Source of the DNA: Centropus unirufus
Taxonomy: Eukaryota; Chordata; Aves; Cuculiformes; Centropidae
DNA: 64,000 nt
Reading direction: 5' to 3'
NCBI GenBank assembly: GCA_013397695.1
Contig: VYZI01000240.1
Location: 746,180-810,179 of the forward strand
Part shown: positions 1 through 11,568 of the stretch, piece by piece
Layout: every line of letters starts with the position of its first letter
Position numbering within the stretch: position 1 is the stretch's first letter
Position numbers and translations under genes: made by a program
Notes under the pieces: model-generated
What the model saw: only the letters and a program-made list of their open reading frames with translations
Database searches by the model: none
Told to the model about the DNA's origin: nothing

Positions 1-3000
1 GTTTAGCAAACAGGTCAGTAGCTCGGGCCATCCCAGAGGGCTGCAAATGTCAATGTGGTCAAGCAGTTTCTGTGTGAGATGAAGGGAATTACATCCTACC
101 CGTTCTCTCAGAACAGCAGCATAAGGGATAATGGCATGACTGCCAGCTTCTAGGAAGCCAACTGTGTTTTGCATCTCACCCTTCCACACTAAAACTGAAT
201 ACCTGCTGCATCCCATAAGCTGTATTCATCTATCCCACAAAGGAACAGTGGGATTGGTGTCTGAAAACTACCTTTGTGCAGGTTAATGAAATAAAACCTG
301 TCTTGTCTAACACACTGGAAACAGAAATAGTAATAAACAGCCCTTCATGCTCACCAAAGGTCAGACAGGGGATCAGATGTTTGGTATTGCATAATTTGTA
401 TCAGACAATATTTTCTAATTATACAATTCCTTGCTAGGTCTTCTAAAATTGCCAAAATTAACCATGACCACTTTAGGAAATTCTGTTCTTTACTTTCAGA
501 TACAGCAGACTGGACACTGTCAGCTTCTTAGGGCAGACTATGAGAAAGCTGTCTGCAATGCAGTGATTCTCAAGACCAGAAATGCCAGGTTATCATTTAA
601 AGCTGTAATGGAGTTGCTCTAAGCTACACCATACATGTGGCATCTTAATATAGACAGTCCCAGGGCAGAAAACTAGCAGGGCCTAGACAGATATTATCTG
701 TATCTTCCTTCCAAATGGGCTGCATATTTCTTCTACATCATTATTAGATTCTAGTAATATTACAATTGGTGTTAATATTTGTTCCATCGATGATCTCAAA
801 GGTCAGTTCTGCTCTCAGCCTCTGAACGGCTGGCCCTGATCTATGCCAGATGTGGCCACAGCAATCCAGAAATTAACAGTTATTAACCCTTGACATTAAG
901 AGCTCCCATTCCTACATAAACCTCATGTTTCTCCCACTAAAAAAAATGGAAAACCTTTGAAAGTTTTTAATTCAAGGATAATCCACATGGAAGATGTGAT
1001 TTTAATTCAGGCCCATTGAGTAGCATAAAGGAGATTGAATGTAGCGGGGTTCAATTGAGTTCCCAGTTTACATGAAAAATGAATGATATAAGAGGATAAG
1101 AGCCAAGACTTTTCAACACACGAAAAAGTTGAAATTTTATTAGATTGCCCATTAATTTACAGGAAGAGAAAGTGGCGAGTAAGGCTGAAAGACAACCTCA
1201 GACCTTTGTCAAGCTCTTGTTAGAAGTTCTGACAAGACAGAGCATTGCACCACAAATTATTTTTGGACTGCAAATGCTGCAGTCTGAAACTAGCTAATTT
1301 TAAACTGATGAAATACCGGTGAAATTAAGTATATTTTCTGTTAAAGAAATCTTCCTTTCTAAGGGGAAGCTTTCCTTCATTTTCCATCACATAACCTGTT
1401 TTAATTTTGCTGCTCACAATAATAAGTACTGTTATGATTACAGGATTGAATATTCTTCAAAATCATCCTGTACTATAAATCAGAACTGGAGACATTTTAA
1501 GCATGAACCTAGCAAGGTTTTTTAATAAGAAGAAAAAAACAAAACCTACCTCTTGGATTAAAATTGTTAAGTTACAGTATCTGCTTTCATTAAAGAAAAA
1601 TTTAGGCTTCTTGTCTTTGACACTCCATGCATGGAGCTTTCTGTGTTACTAGCATAGTGTCTTTCTTAGCAGAAAATTATGGGAGCCCTGATTCTAGAAA
1701 GACATTTTATTTTACATGTTATGATCAACTCCAATGGGAATATGAAGATGAGGACTCTTGACCACACACCGAATTCTTGCTACCACTAGCAACCAAATGT
1801 ACTGCAGAGGCTTTTCCTCTCCACAACTTTTGCCATACCAGTCTGAATTTTAATAGCTTTATGCTTTTTTCTTTTCTTCTACCATGAGTCCACCACACAC
1901 ATACACAGATATACAGTCCTTTCTCGACATCTTTACCTCTGCAACCCTATAACTAATCCAAGAATCAATAACAACTCTGAATTGCAAGTTTTTGAGGATA
2001 GGATTGTGGGTTTTATACTGACCCTCAGCTTTTCCAATAACCAGCTTCTGACTCAGGGAATCCCTCTGAAAGCCTCAGGCAACTGCAGGTGTGGCAAAAC
2101 CACAGTGATCTCAGAACACCTTTTGGCATGTGTACCCTGCCTGGAATACTAGTGCTGCCTTCTGCCCCAGTGCATCTAAGTGTTAAGGAAGGACAAAGAG
2201 TGGCATAGAAGAATGCTCTTTGCCTTAATTTTTAGAGTGGTTTTACCTCAAGGCCTTATCTAATTGGGATGCTGTTACTTCAAAAAGAGAAGACATGAGA
2301 GGGCATTATCAGCAGTCTCCTGCAATACCTGTTTTAATTAAGCTGTGTTGAGCCAACTGCACTTTGAGCTTCTTACACCTTTGTTTGCTGGGTATGAATC
2401 ATCTTCATCAGACGTGCTTTCATTTTTTCACTGATGGAAAAGATAGCAGGAAAGGATTCCTCAGGATTGATTAACTAAGCTCTCATCCCATTGCCCTTGG
2501 TAAGTTTAAAGAGAACTGGAGGTTATAATCATCTTTATCACTGCACGTTGCACAGCCATGCAGATTTCAATCTTTCATTTTATCACATCATGACTTTTCA
2601 CTTAAAGGAACACGTAGCTCTTCTAAAGCAACCATCCCCTCTCTTTCCAACCAGGAGTTCACAAGAAAGTTCCAGACAGGCACAGTATGCTGTGAAGCCC
2701 TCTTCCGTGAGCACGGCTTTAAAAAGTGCTTACTGTGGTCTAGAGAACATGACATTAATCACATGGGGGTTGTAATCTGTGCTTCGTGCCTGTGTGACAC
2801 TGGGCCATTCAGGTTGCGTTACAGGCACGGTAGGGCCATGCCTGCTTTGAATGCCTGTGAAAATCACAGACCTGTCTTTCTCTTTCAAGGACAGCTCATG
2901 ATAAACATGAGTCTGGAAGAGGACCATGGAGCCAGAAGGGTGCGTGTAGGGAAAGCATAGTGTTCCAGAGCAAACTAGAAAAAAGTTGTTGCAGGGGTCT

Positions 3001-6000
3001 TAGAAATCATCCTTCTCATGAGCTTAGAGGCACAAACCCAAAGACAAGAGCCAGTATAATTCAGCCATTACAAACACATCTTGGATGAGGGATGAGTGCA
3101 GGATTCTGCTTAAAACATTTATAACAGGTAAAACTCTTTTAACTGAGGAAATTCAGTCCAAATTTTGGAAACCAAAGTGGCTTCTGTGTCTCATGGACCA
3201 GTGGTAAATTTTTTTACTTAAACTAGCCTGAAGAGGAAACCTATCTGGCAGGATTTTGGGTGCTAATAAGCTCTATTTGCCTTCATTAATCTCTCCAGGT
3301 GCCTTCAGCCTCCACCATAGCCCAGGAGCTCTCTAAGTTGAGGTCTAACTCCTCTAACCTTTCATATAGACATGTTGTAGAGAAGGTTTGCGCCCAGCCT
3401 GGTTCTCTGCTAAACCTGCCATGCTTACCAGATTTCCTTGCTTGCGCTGGGACTTGTTTCACTGTTGCGTGCCTGGTGTTAGGCTGTTGCTGGGATGTTT
3501 TGCTACCAACTCTGCTCTGCTTGTGCTGTTTTGCAGTGTGCCCCATACTGGTGACATTGCTGCCCTGCCTGTTGCATGGTAACCTGCGCATCCTGGTTTG
3601 TCCTCCTCAACAGAGCACCCTTGTTCTTCCAGCACCCTGCTGCTAGCCTCCTACTGTCAAGTGCCCTGTACATTAGTCAGTCTGGCTGAGCACCCTTTGT
3701 TCTCGTCTTGGTAACCTCATGCTCCTTGTAGGGCCATGTGTGGTGTGAGAGCCAGCTGGGGGATGCATGGAGCAAGGCAACACACACAGGCACTGGACCC
3801 ACAGTTTGTTTGCAGCAGGGAGACTTGGATCACTTTGTGAAAGCTCCTAACCCAAACTTCAGGAGCTGGGTGCATCAGGGCTGCAAGGTGGCGTACCAGG
3901 ATCTTTAAGAGAAGCCACTGAGCCTTGGACAGATATTCTTTTTGGGGAGCAGGTGACTGTTTGAATTATGGTCTTGGGCAGTTTATGTGCCACTACTTCT
4001 CTACAGAAGGCAACTGATGAGAAAAGGGTTTTTTTGAAAGGTTTAAGGACCTCTGGGATTCGTGTTCTTCATTTCATTGAGTTTGCTTTAGTGACACTAA
4101 TTAGATAGCCTGATAGATCTGGTGGAGCGTTGAGTCCATCTCTCGGTCACAAAAAGAACCCCTGAATCTGAGTTAGCCACCGTGAAGCTCTGTGAGCCTC
4201 CTTCTAAGCAGTAAAGCAGGACAGAAAGGAATTATAAAGAGCAAACACATGAACTGTGCTTTTTTCAGAGTTTAAAGGTGGAGTTGTACAAATATCAGAA
4301 ACAAATTAAGCTGGCTGTGTGATATTTAGTTATCTTAGATCCTAGGAGAAAAATTGATTTCTGTTGCACTGGATTAAATTACATTTTCATACTGATTGAC
4401 ACAAGCAGAATTTGCCTCTACTTGTCTTGTAAAAGTAAACATTATCTGACTTTAGTTCTTTGAACTGGGCTACTGAACTTTTAGGGTGATGCTATTTTAG
4501 GACTATATTGGGAAACAAACACTTTGTCTGGGGGTAATCTTGGTCTGAAGAATCTTACATGGGTATTACATCACTTTTTCATGTAATGGCAGTTTTCAAA
4601 AGGGCACCTTTTTTTCCTAAATGAAACAGTATTTTAACCTTTAAAAATACAATGAGCTGTTAAATGCCTCCAGAACTTTTTGTGTCAGGGAGTAAATGCG
4701 AGTAACAAAAGCTTGTTTTGTTCCCTAACTGCAATCAGCTTTTTAAAGAAACTTGCTGTCTGGAAACCATGTGCAGGCCCATGTTTGAGTTGCATGGCTC
4801 CTTGCATCTCCTCCAGCTGACACCAACAAGTGACCTCAGGATGATGAGCCTTACTCTCCTAGCTTGACTTATATCATCTAGAAGGTTGGTAAGTTTTAAG
4901 AGTCCTAAAGGCCAGCAGTGGGTATGTGTATAGGTATGTGGGGGGCAATCCCTGCTTTAGCCCACCGGCTGGCCTGCTTTTCTCTGGGGTCTTTCCTTCC
5001 ATGACCTCTTCCTCTGTAGAATGGTACAAACCTGAATTAAACTGGATTCCATGAATTGGGATCCTCATTTCTGATCTCTCATTGTAAGAACAGCTGAGGT
5101 TTTCAGCCTCTGAAAGCCACCTCCACCAAGAGACCGTATCCTTCCTCCGGCAGAAAGGGAGGGATTGCTTCCCCCTATGCATGAGGTTGCCAGTGTCAGG
5201 CAAAGAAAAGGAGGATGTAATATGCTGCTCATAGGTGAGCCAGGATCTGGTTCTGATTAAGTGGCAAAGCACTAAAAAGGTTTTGGGCATTACTAAAACT
5301 GTCTTGCTACCGTGAGAGAGTTTATCACCTTTTTTGCCCCAGGGGAAAAATATAGGAAGATTTATCTGAAAATGCTATCTTGTTATCTTGACATACTTTG
5401 TAATGGATGATTTTCTCCTGATCTTGTAAGACAATTTTGAGAATCCCCTTGATTCCTATGAAAAGCAGGCTCACATGGAACTACCCAAGGTCTTTGGTCA
5501 AAAGAATTTTCTGCATGCCTGACTGCTTCCACTTATTCACGCTTCTCATGGATTCCTGGTGATCTCTGTAATGGAAATCGCATGTGGCATGTCTTTCACA
5601 CTCACAGGCTTATCAAGGTAAAGCTGACAAGTTCTCTTTTCTCAGCCTCTGACTCTGCATGACAACCTGTAGTAAGTCTCAGCCACTTCCAGACAGATGA
5701 TGACTTCTGTTTCCCACTAGATTAGAGATGCTTTGTTACACTGATAAAGTGCCCATCACAGAGTGCTTGGCTTAAGCGCTGCTCAAAGTATACCACAAGC
5801 AATGGGGAACCGGCATAAGAAATTATGATGAAAGGGAAAAAGGAAACTTCAGGATAAACCCAAGCACTGTGAAGAGCTTTGTCTCCTTATGGGGAGATGG
5901 GCACAAATCCAATTCAGTAGACAAACTTCGGAAGATAGGCAAAGGTGAAAGCACATAGTTTTTTTGGGTCACTGCCATGTCCTGTGCCCACCTGCTTTTT

Positions 6001-9000
6001 CAAAGTTTTACATATAGTTTTTCTAAATAGTGTCAACAATTTGGATACAGAAATCCGTGCCCAGGTTCTACGCGTATGAACTGCCTGGCCCAAAGGAGAA
6101 AGTGTAAGGTCATGTTTTCATCCCCACTTTTACAGTGAGCACCAGAGATGGATGCGTCCATCCAGTTCTGTGCTTCATGAAGGCCTGTTGCACATGAGCT
6201 GGCAGACAACACTATCCTTTGACAAAAATGTTATTAAGATGAGAACTCCTGACATGCCACTGGGAACAGCCTCTATGCTAGGGGTAAGGACCCTTAACCA
6301 AGGTATGCCACGAGGAAGTAGAAGGGAGAAATTGGACTTTTTCCCAGCACCAGTTGGAGCCCACGTCCCCTGGAGACTGACCTGAACAAATTCTGTCTCC
6401 AGCATGATGAGTAGACTCGTCAGAAGTCACTATTATCCTGCCATGCCACTGCTGTCTATCCTACCAACTCGCATGCTGCTATTTTCCCTCTAGTTATTTG
6501 CAGTGCACCAGTCACCTCAAATTCTGAATGCAAACCCACATGCTGTCTTTCATACTGTTCAGACAGGTAAATACTCTGAGCTGTAGAAAACTATTTCTGT
6601 GGCAATTGAAAACATATTAAATTCATCTCACCTTTATTTTTTTGCATAATCCTCATTTATTTGGTATTAAAGTGACATCATCACTTTGAGACAGCACTCC
6701 TTAAAAGAGTTGCATTACATAAAGGTTGGCTAAAACCTTTTTTGCTTGTTTGGGTTAGTGTTTCTAGGCACTGCAGAAAGAGGTTAAAAGGCTACATCCA
6801 TTTGCAGGTTGTTCTCTTCCATAAAAACTAGTCCTTCCTATCCCATCTTTATTACAAATAACATTCATTGAGGCAGAGTTCCCCTTCTTTGATGAAGGCT
6901 GAAGTAAATGCTCTCTTAAATATAATTTTTAAAAAAAGTCTCCTGGATTCACTGAATATTATGACAAAGACTTCTTGTTTGCTTCACTCTTTCATTGTGG
7001 GTAAAAGTATTTCCTTTGTTACTAAAAATTACTCCCCGTTCCCATTCACACAGGAATGTATAGAGACAAAAATTTATCCTTTGTAAGACTAAAGTTTGTA
7101 AAATCCATTAACAAATGTGAGTTGTTTACAGGTGGTGTTGACAAAAACTGCAAGAATCAGGATAAGCAGAAAGGGTAGAAATAAATGAGGTAGAAAGGAC
7201 ATAACTAGTAATACCAAAACAGCATTCAAAGAGCAAGAGGTTGTGGCTCTTGGCTGAGACAGATGAATAATGGTGCAAGCACACGCTGCTGATGTAAGAC
7301 CAGAAGAGAATTTATGGCTACAGAAATAATGGTCCCTGTTAGCATAGGTTCATCTTGCAGCCTGTTGCTTTTATCCCCATGTTGGCATTAGATGCAGAGC
7401 AGAAGTGGCCCCTGACTTTTCAGATAGGGGCCATAAGAAGGGTGGTCACAGAGCAAAGTGATCAGTTTTCCTCCTGCCCTTCGCTACCATCCAACCCACC
7501 AAGGCTCGTTCTTAACCTGCTCAGGCAGTTTCAGAAGTAGTACTCAAGGACTAAATTTCTGCTTAATTTAATTGAGAAAGGCTGTAGGGCTTTACTGCTA
7601 TCATTGTTTAGCAGTTATTTTTCCTGAAGCTGCAATTATCACTCTCGTGCAATTCAGTGGGTAATGGAGGAAGTCAGGACGATATAAGCTTCAAAACCTC
7701 TCAGGTGCTACCAACCCATAGCACTTATTTGTGAGGCTCCTACTCTGCTCCTCCATTGTTCCAGGCAGAATAAAAAGCACGAGCTCTCCCCGATTTAAAC
7801 CTCTAGCCTATATTTTATTGATGCATTGGAAGGAGTAGGGAGGGAGTGCTGAGGAAGGGAAACAAATTTTAAGAGTTAAACAAAGGTAATTACAGAACAA
7901 AGACAAGAAGTCCGCACTCACTAATTTGGCCCTCAGGGGAGCTGATGAAGTGGCAAAAGTAAGGGATCAGACAGTTCACGTCATGGGCAGGAAAGATTGT
8001 CAGCAGCTGCATTGGGGACCAGGAAAACCGATGATGCTCCTATGACACTCAGCCACCCTTTGAAGAGTTAAGTTCCCGAAGGATTTTAACTTCATATCCT
8101 GGTCAGTTACGTTTGCCATTTTCTGCATATAAAGTGCTAATAAATGTTTTAATACATTCTTCACAAACTCATAAAATGCAGTAGACCAGCAAGTTGTTTC
8201 TGTTTGTGGCCTGTAACCATCTGCAGCATTTGTTGATGTATTTATACCCATCTAGAGCTAAGTGGCATATGTGATAACACTTCATACACATTTATTAACC
8301 TCATATAGCCCCCTGGAAAACGTTCCTTTGATATAAAGTTGGATCATGACTTTATTACTCAGAGGACATAAATATCCATTTACTAACTAGCCAAACTGAA
8401 GGTATCACTGTTTAGTTTCAGTGCTGCTTTTGAACCAAAAGGACAAAAAGAAAAACCCTGACCCATGCATGAATATATCATGAGTAAAACAGCTACAAAC
8501 CTTCTGATAGACAAAAAAAGAAAATGCCGGGCAAGGAAAATTTGCCACCCTTGGAAGAAAAGGCTCAGTACCACAATTTCTTAACAAGTTTCTTAACAAA
8601 CTTGCTGAAAGAATGAAAAAGTAATAAATTATCCAGGCAATATCTGGGATTAAAATTGCAAAATACAGAGCTTTCTTGGTGTAATTATTTTTGTATGCCC
8701 TGCTTATTCCTACTCAATACTACAGTGCTAGATTCCTTTAATCAATTAAACAGGTACATTCATGATGCAAAACAAATTAAGTGGAACAGCTTCGGACAGG
8801 ATTTGCTTGCTGATTTGTTCTGCCTTTCAGCCTGCAGTGTGCTGATGCAAGTGTGCCATCAAGCGGTACAGCAAAAAAGAACTTGGCCGGGAAGTGATCC
8901 TCTAGTTTAAGCCTATTAAATACCGCAGACCTATTGTACCCTGAAATGCCACCTTTCTATCTGTAAACAAGTGATAAATACTGGTAAGCCACCATAAGGC

Positions 9001-9400
9001 TAGGCTGGAAGTAGCTCTGTGGCTGGGGTTACTGGGCACATCGCTACGGGGTAAATGTCTGTTAATTCAGCAGGTCAAAGGCCCAAATTATCATAGAGCG
9101 TGGAGTACATCCCACATTACAGACAGAACAGCTCTCGAATGGCTCTTCTGAGAAACTGAGGAACAGCATGACCTGTGGTGATGTTGATTGAAATGTATCT
9201 CAGTTCAGCCTAGAATGGAAACAGCTGCTGTCATCTGGAATCTGCTGGTAGTGCCAGGTACCTGCACACCTGTGTTTGTGCATACCTGCTCAACTTTACC
9301 TCAGTAAGTCAAATAATCTTGAAATTGTGAAATATCCACGCCTATTCGTTACCTTTACAATAGATTTACATAAATTCTTTGCTTTTTGTAGGCTTTTTTC
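1..9400. other. No gene recognised
   Basis: AT-rich DNA with no exon I can assign on either strand; frames are short and lack splice-site support. By mammalian synteny the last PDCL2 exon and then the 5' end of CLOCK would lie in this direction; I searched by eye for their motifs and found none. One GC-richer, pyrimidine-biased block at about 3.30-3.76 kb stands out and may be an unrecognised repeat. Confidence 0.6.
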
Positions 9401-9750
9401 TACAAAAAAAAATACTCAAAAACCTTTTTCACCTTTCAGCAGTGACATTTAGTTCTAATTATTACAATGTAAAATTTTCTGTAAAGTGAATTATTTAAAA
9501 ATATTTGTCATGCCTGCCAGTTTAAGATACACATTTCAACAGCTTTCTTGTTAGCCTCATCAAAGTCATCTTCAGCTTACTTCATTTCTTTGAGATTCAT
9601 TCTTTCATAGGGTTTCACTACAAACGAAAAAAAAATAATTCACGTTTTCTTCTGCAAAGACATTTAGATCTACATGTAAACAATGTAAATTTTTCTGCGA
9701 AATTAATTATTTAAAATATTTCTCATACCTTCCACTTTAAGGTACAGACC
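9400..9750. repeat. Diverged 215-bp-period local duplication
   Basis: The stretch around 9417-9535 is similar to that around 9625-9750. Both hold an exon end (CTTAAAsTGG), TATTT(T)AAATAATT, ACATTG, CTAAATGTC and a T-run ending TTTGTAG in the same order on the minus strand. The offset between matched points is 215 bases. The duplication sits within the PDCL2 relic and probably caused the exon scrambling. Confidence 0.75.
9514..9617 (-). pseudogene. PDCL2: PDCL2 relic, misplaced exon with in-frame stop
   Basis: Acceptor TTTGTAG|TGAAACCC, then VKPYERMNLKEMK, TAA, AEDDFDEANKKAVE, against mammalian VKPFEKMTLAQLKEAEDEFD. The GAA to TAA change truncates the frame. The tail (MCILNWQ, then GC instead of GT at the donor) is not the expected sequence; instead it is homologous to the end of the exon at 9729-9933 and its following intron. 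Confidence 0.85.
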
Positions 9751-9933
9751 CCCCATTCAGCTACTCCAATGAACTTGACTTTTATTTCACCTGTTTTATA
9801 TACAAGTGTTGTGAGTAAACACCTGTCATAGTAATTCTGAGGGCAGCTGTTTCCAATGGCTTTAAGAAACTTGACTTCTGGAAATTTTCTGGCTGGCAGG
9901 CTATGTTCATAAACCAGTAAACACACCGGGATG
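9729..9933 (-). pseudogene. PDCL2: PDCL2 relic, thioredoxin-fold exon
   Basis: 205 bases, open throughout, with a good acceptor (TTTTCTAG|CATCCC) and donor (GGAAG|GTATGAG). It encodes IPVCLLVYEHSLPARKFPEV and, after KFLKAIGNSCPQNYYDRC, LLTTLVYKTGEIKVKFIG. It matches PDCL2 closely, but one residue is missing before ARKF, the conserved proline after CL is leucine, and the end EWGVCTLKWK departs from ECGGINLKLE. Alone it would look functional; the neighbouring blocks do not. Confidence 0.85.
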
Positions 9934-11482
9934 CTAGAAAAGGATAAGTAGGTATGATAACACGTCTAGTGTGAATGATTTGTAAAATAACTAAAGTTAT
10001 TTAAAATAAAGCCTTTGAAGAATAAATGTACCTTTATCTGTACCCTCCTTCTACTTTAATTTGTCACAAAAACAGCACAAGTTTTGTTTAGCTTCTTCTA
10101 AGATCAGTTTGATTTAAAGAGCTTTNNNNNNNNNNNNNNNNNNNNNNNNNNNNNNNNNNNNNNNNNNNNNNNNNNNNNNNNNNNNNNNNNNNNNNNNNNN
10201 NNNNNNNNNNNNNNNNNNNNNNNNNNNNNNNNNNNNNNNNNNNNNNNNNNNNNNNNNNNNNNNNNNNNNNNNNNNNNNNNNNNNNNNNNNNNNNNNNNNN
10301 NNNNNNNNNNTTACTTCATTCTCTTTGTAAAATCTAAGTAAGATCAGGGAAACCTTTGTATAGTCACAGAATCACCATGGGCCTCTGTATTACTTTCATA
10401 GCTACTACTTGAAGTACCACCACTATTGTACTCCTCAGAAATAAACACCAAAACAAAACAAAACAAAATAAAAAAGACTTTTTTTGCTCCCTTCCACCTT
10501 ACTGACCTTTAGAAGCTGAGTTAGAGCCGGTTGAAATTGAGGCAGCGGGTTTGGCCTTTGGTCCCTCGAGGAGGTCCAGCAGCATCCTCTTGTGGAGGAG
10601 CCAGGTGAGGCAGCTTTGTGAGGCGCCGTAGGAGACGCTGAGATCCCTTGGTCATTCCTAGCGAGTGTTGAGTTTTGCACACACTAGTATTTATGCAGTT
10701 ATAAAGTACCTAACCAGTTATTCAGTAAACAGAAACAATGAAAAGCAAATAGAGCTGCTATTTTCTTTCTTCGCATCTGTAAATTTAGATTATTGTAATT
10801 TGCACCATTTCATTTGCGTGACCTATTCCTATCCCTTCTGGAAAATGACACTCAGTTCCTAATAACTGACAAGAATCAAAGAAGCTTTACCCAACAAGCT
10901 TAAAAGGAAGGAAAAGAGAAAGCTGGTCTGAATCTACAAAACACAGTAGGCATTCCATGCTAATTTTCAGTGCCTTTGAAAAACGTCTACCAGAGTTGCT
11001 AACACAGCCGGCACTGAGTATGGGAGTCTTGGAATTTCTGCTGGGCCCTGTCACAACTTCTGCTGAATTCATCGGGGAACTGACACATTAACAGTTTTTA
11101 TAACGTAGCCTTTTCCGACTGGGCTCTTGAGAGTCCAAGGGGAAATAAAGGTAGAGAGCTCCTTCTGAGAAAAATCTGGAAAGGCGCTTCCCTCGGCACA
11201 GCCAGGGGGTACCATTTTCTCAGCAAAATTCAGGAATCTCGGTGAGGTTCAGTATGCGGTGCAAGCACCTGCGGCAAAAGAAATCTTTGAACAAAACTGA
11301 TCAACTCTCACAAAATGAATTAACAAATCAAGAAGGTCCTGTGCTCCAAAATTCCACTGGCTCCAAACGACTGCTACCGCATCAGTGTATTGTTTTGTTT
11401 TTTTTTCTTGGCATTGCTTTTTAATTACCAATTCGATTCTCCGCATTGAAGTATCCAACATCTTAAACAAGAAAGTAATTAC
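9934..11482. other. Relic intron with GC-rich patch
   Basis: Between two PDCL2 relic exons. It holds the assembly gap and, at about 10.50-10.68 kb, a GC- and CpG-rich patch with a short minus-strand frame (SASPTAPHKAASPGSS) ending CTAAAG|GTCAGT. I cannot assign the patch to a gene or repeat. Confidence 0.4.
10126..10310. other. Assembly gap (185 N)
   Basis: Run of N inside the PDCL2 relic, between its exons at 9.9 and 11.5 kb. Sequence missing here could hold further relic exons. Confidence 1.
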
Positions 11483-11568
11483 CTTGCCCGATAAGGCAGA
11501 TTATAACCCAAACATCCTCTGGAACATTTGTAACTTCCTTTACACACCAGTCACCACAAATCTCTTTT
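11483..11568 (-). pseudogene. PDCL2: PDCL2 relic, exon with EVTN..EDVWVII
   Basis: Translates as EICGDWCVKEVTNVPEDVWVII before the frame is lost, matching EISGNQYVNEVTNAEEDVWVII of mammalian PDCL2. The end reads CTTATCGGGCAAG|GTAATT; restoring agreement with LYR-S-S at the exon end would need one more base, so I infer a 1-base deletion near 11491-11496. The 5' boundary of the block (about 11568) is approximate. Confidence 0.82.

Larger units (their letters stand above)
9514..11568 (-). pseudogene. PDCL2: Decayed phosducin-like 2 gene
   Basis: PDCL2 is a germ-cell phosducin-like protein with a thioredoxin fold, linked to CCT chaperonin folding (family knowledge). Three exon-like blocks on the minus strand match it: 11483-11568 (EVTNVPEDVWVII), 9729-9933 (ARKFPEVKFLKAIGNSC, then KVKFIGVAE) and 9514-9617 (VKPYERMNLKEMK, stop, AEDDFDEANKKAVE). 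The third block belongs upstream in the normal gene, so the order is scrambled. Lesions: a TAA inside the third block, a 1-base deletion shifting the frame at the end of the first, loss of the conserved proline (CLPT to CLLT) and of the Gly-Gly in the ECGG motif. I could not find the first exons or the last exon. The position next to NMU on the same strand is the expected PDCL2 position. A working PDCL2 elsewhere in the genome is possible. Confidence 0.85.

Noticed and set aside
3299..3646. Cys/Leu-rich plus-strand frame (115 codons)
   Set aside because: Follows from a pyrimidine-rich block; composition only, no signal peptide logic, no recognisable family.
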